Source: Erpobdella octoculata
Lineage: Eukaryota > Annelida > Clitellata > Hirudinida > Erpobdellidae
DNA: 64,000 nucleotides
Direction: 5' to 3'
NCBI GenBank assembly: GCA_963978895.1
Contig: OZ022243.1
Location: forward strand, 1,684,814 to 1,748,813
Positions 56,539 to 64,000 of the stretch are shown in pieces. A model generated the notes under the pieces. That model did not search any database and was not told the origin of the DNA. It was given only the letters and a program-made list of their open reading frames with translations. How positions within the stretch are numbered: position 1 is the first letter of the stretch; each line of letters opens with the position of its first letter. The translations under genes and the position numbers were made by a program.

Positions 56539-57396
56539 TCTTTCTCTTATCATATCCATTATTGTTCCTTTCCCATATCGGTTTTTTTAGTTTCGTTAAG
56601 CTTAAAACTTTTGAGCTACAAATAGGGCTAATATAGGGCTAATACAAGTGACAAATAAGGTGTCAGCTAAAGCGTGTCACCGTAATGAAATTGATCTCCA
56701 ATTCAAGATTTAATACACTTTTCAGAGGCCTTCGCAAATCCTGAGCTAGCTCAGTAATTCATTACAGTTTACAGTACAGGCAACTGTTCACAGCCCTGTA
56801 CAGATAATTGATTACGGTGAATACAATATACCTGTCCAGATTTTTTCTAAGAATTACTCATTTTAAATAAATTCGCCACTTCGACGAGCACCTGCTTCTG
56901 TCTATTTCTTTGTAATAAAACAGCGAGTCTGCTTGTGTGTTTATATGTGTGTATATGTATATGTGTGTCTCGGTGTTAGGGTCCTGCACGGGCCGGGCCT
57001 TTTGTTTTAGGGTCATCGAAACGGACTGGGCCAGGCAGAGATTTTGGTGCTAAGTATAGGGATTTTAGGCTTGTAAAAACGTACCGGGCCTAACGCAGCA
57101 CTGTCCGGGCCTGGAATTTGTACTTACGGGTCAGACCGCGAAAAATCGGTCCATACAGTACTTAGAGTACATGCATACAGTACTTAGAGTACTGTATGCA
57201 TGTGCGTACAGTTCGCATGCATCTATCATTTGGCTTGCTGGTTAAATGTTTAGCAATAAAATAATAAAATATTGACCTTCGTCCAGATTTTAAATCAACC
57301 TACCGATATTATTGAATCAATTTTGGCTGCTGCGCCGTCAATCAAATCAAATAAGCCATTCGAAAAGTTTAACTTTTGTTTTTTTTCTCTAAACAG
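56539..57396. other. Non-coding, GC-rich patch and hairpin
   Basis: No exon is seen. 56985-57130 is a GC-rich patch with CGGGCCGGGCC and CCGGGCCTGG words, possibly a degraded DNA-transposon end. A strong hairpin follows at 57169-57203. Confidence 0.4.
57169..57203. repeat. 35-bp hairpin with 16-bp perfect arms
   Basis: ACATGCATACAGTACT, a TAG loop, then AGTACTGTATGCATGT. The left arm is preceded by a direct copy of CATACAGTACTTAGAGTAC. Confidence 0.9.
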
Positions 57397-63835
<6,439 letters not shown>

Positions 63836-64000
63836 GTCAGATGGATTTCTAATAATCGTTAACCTATCACTTTTATGAATTACACGACTTATTTGCTTTT
63901 GCTGTTTAACGGTGTCTATTTGGCTTTATCATTGAATAACATTCATAGTCGTAATTTTTTGTACCTATGAAAATCAAATCCTGCAAAGTAAGGTAGTTTG

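Noticed and set aside
56161..56625. Ser-Ile-His-Pro and Trp-Met-Asp-Gly repeat frames
   Set aside because: CCAT microsatellite translations.

Overview
The window is nuclear DNA of a metazoan. Genes are split by short GT-AG introns (one GC-AG), the background is very AT-rich, and it is full of microsatellites, SINEs, LINE remnants and DNA-transposon debris. The gene families (secreted PAN/apple-like domains joined to fibrinogen-related or C-type-lectin domains, an SPT2 homologue, a DUF4062/NACHT-type protein) suit an invertebrate lophotrochozoan, perhaps a gastropod mollusc, where FREP/CREP-type immune lectins are known. This placement is inference; no species marker was found.

Region 1 (1-41.3 kb, all + strand) is a tandem array of ten secreted lectin-like genes of two interleaved types. 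Five are PAN-fibrinogen genes (PF1-PF5) and five are PAN-C-type-lectin genes (PC1-PC5), in the order PF1 PF2 PC1 PC2 PC3 PF3 PF4 PC4 PF5 PC5. PF genes have six coding exons: signal plus PAN-like domain in exon 1, a constant 37-nt linker microexon, then four fibrinogen exons. PC genes have three exons: signal plus PAN-like exon, then two lectin exons. Reading frames join exactly across all predicted introns. PF2, PF4, PF5, PC2, PC3 and PC4 look intact, and PF1 is intact as far as the window shows. PF3 (frameshift and stop), PC1 (stop at the end of exon 1) and PC5 (7-bp duplication) carry lesions. This is birth-and-death evolution of a two-headed lectin family with a shared kind of N-terminal module, the most interesting system here.

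The spaces between these genes hold remnants of one non-LTR retrotransposon family (3.4-4.3, 8.8-10.4, 20.1-22.3 and 33.1-33.7 kb), a hAT-type MITE with a perfect 8-bp target duplication (21,550-22,091), a decayed piggyBac-like transposase (about 34.0-34.7 kb), tRNA-derived SINEs and a lectin pseudo-exon cut by a LINE.

Region 2 (42.5-46.9 kb, +) is one complete housekeeping gene, the histone chaperone SPT2 homologue, with about 684 codons in six coding exons of much higher GC than the surroundings.

Region 3 (47-57.4 kb) has no supported gene. It holds very long microsatellites (ACAT, AAT, GAT, CCAT, TA), SINE pieces and a TIR-bearing repeat.

Region 4 (57.4-63.8 kb, +) contains five internal exons of a DUF4062 protein of the NWD1/NWD2/TEP1 type; both ends lie outside what can be identified here.
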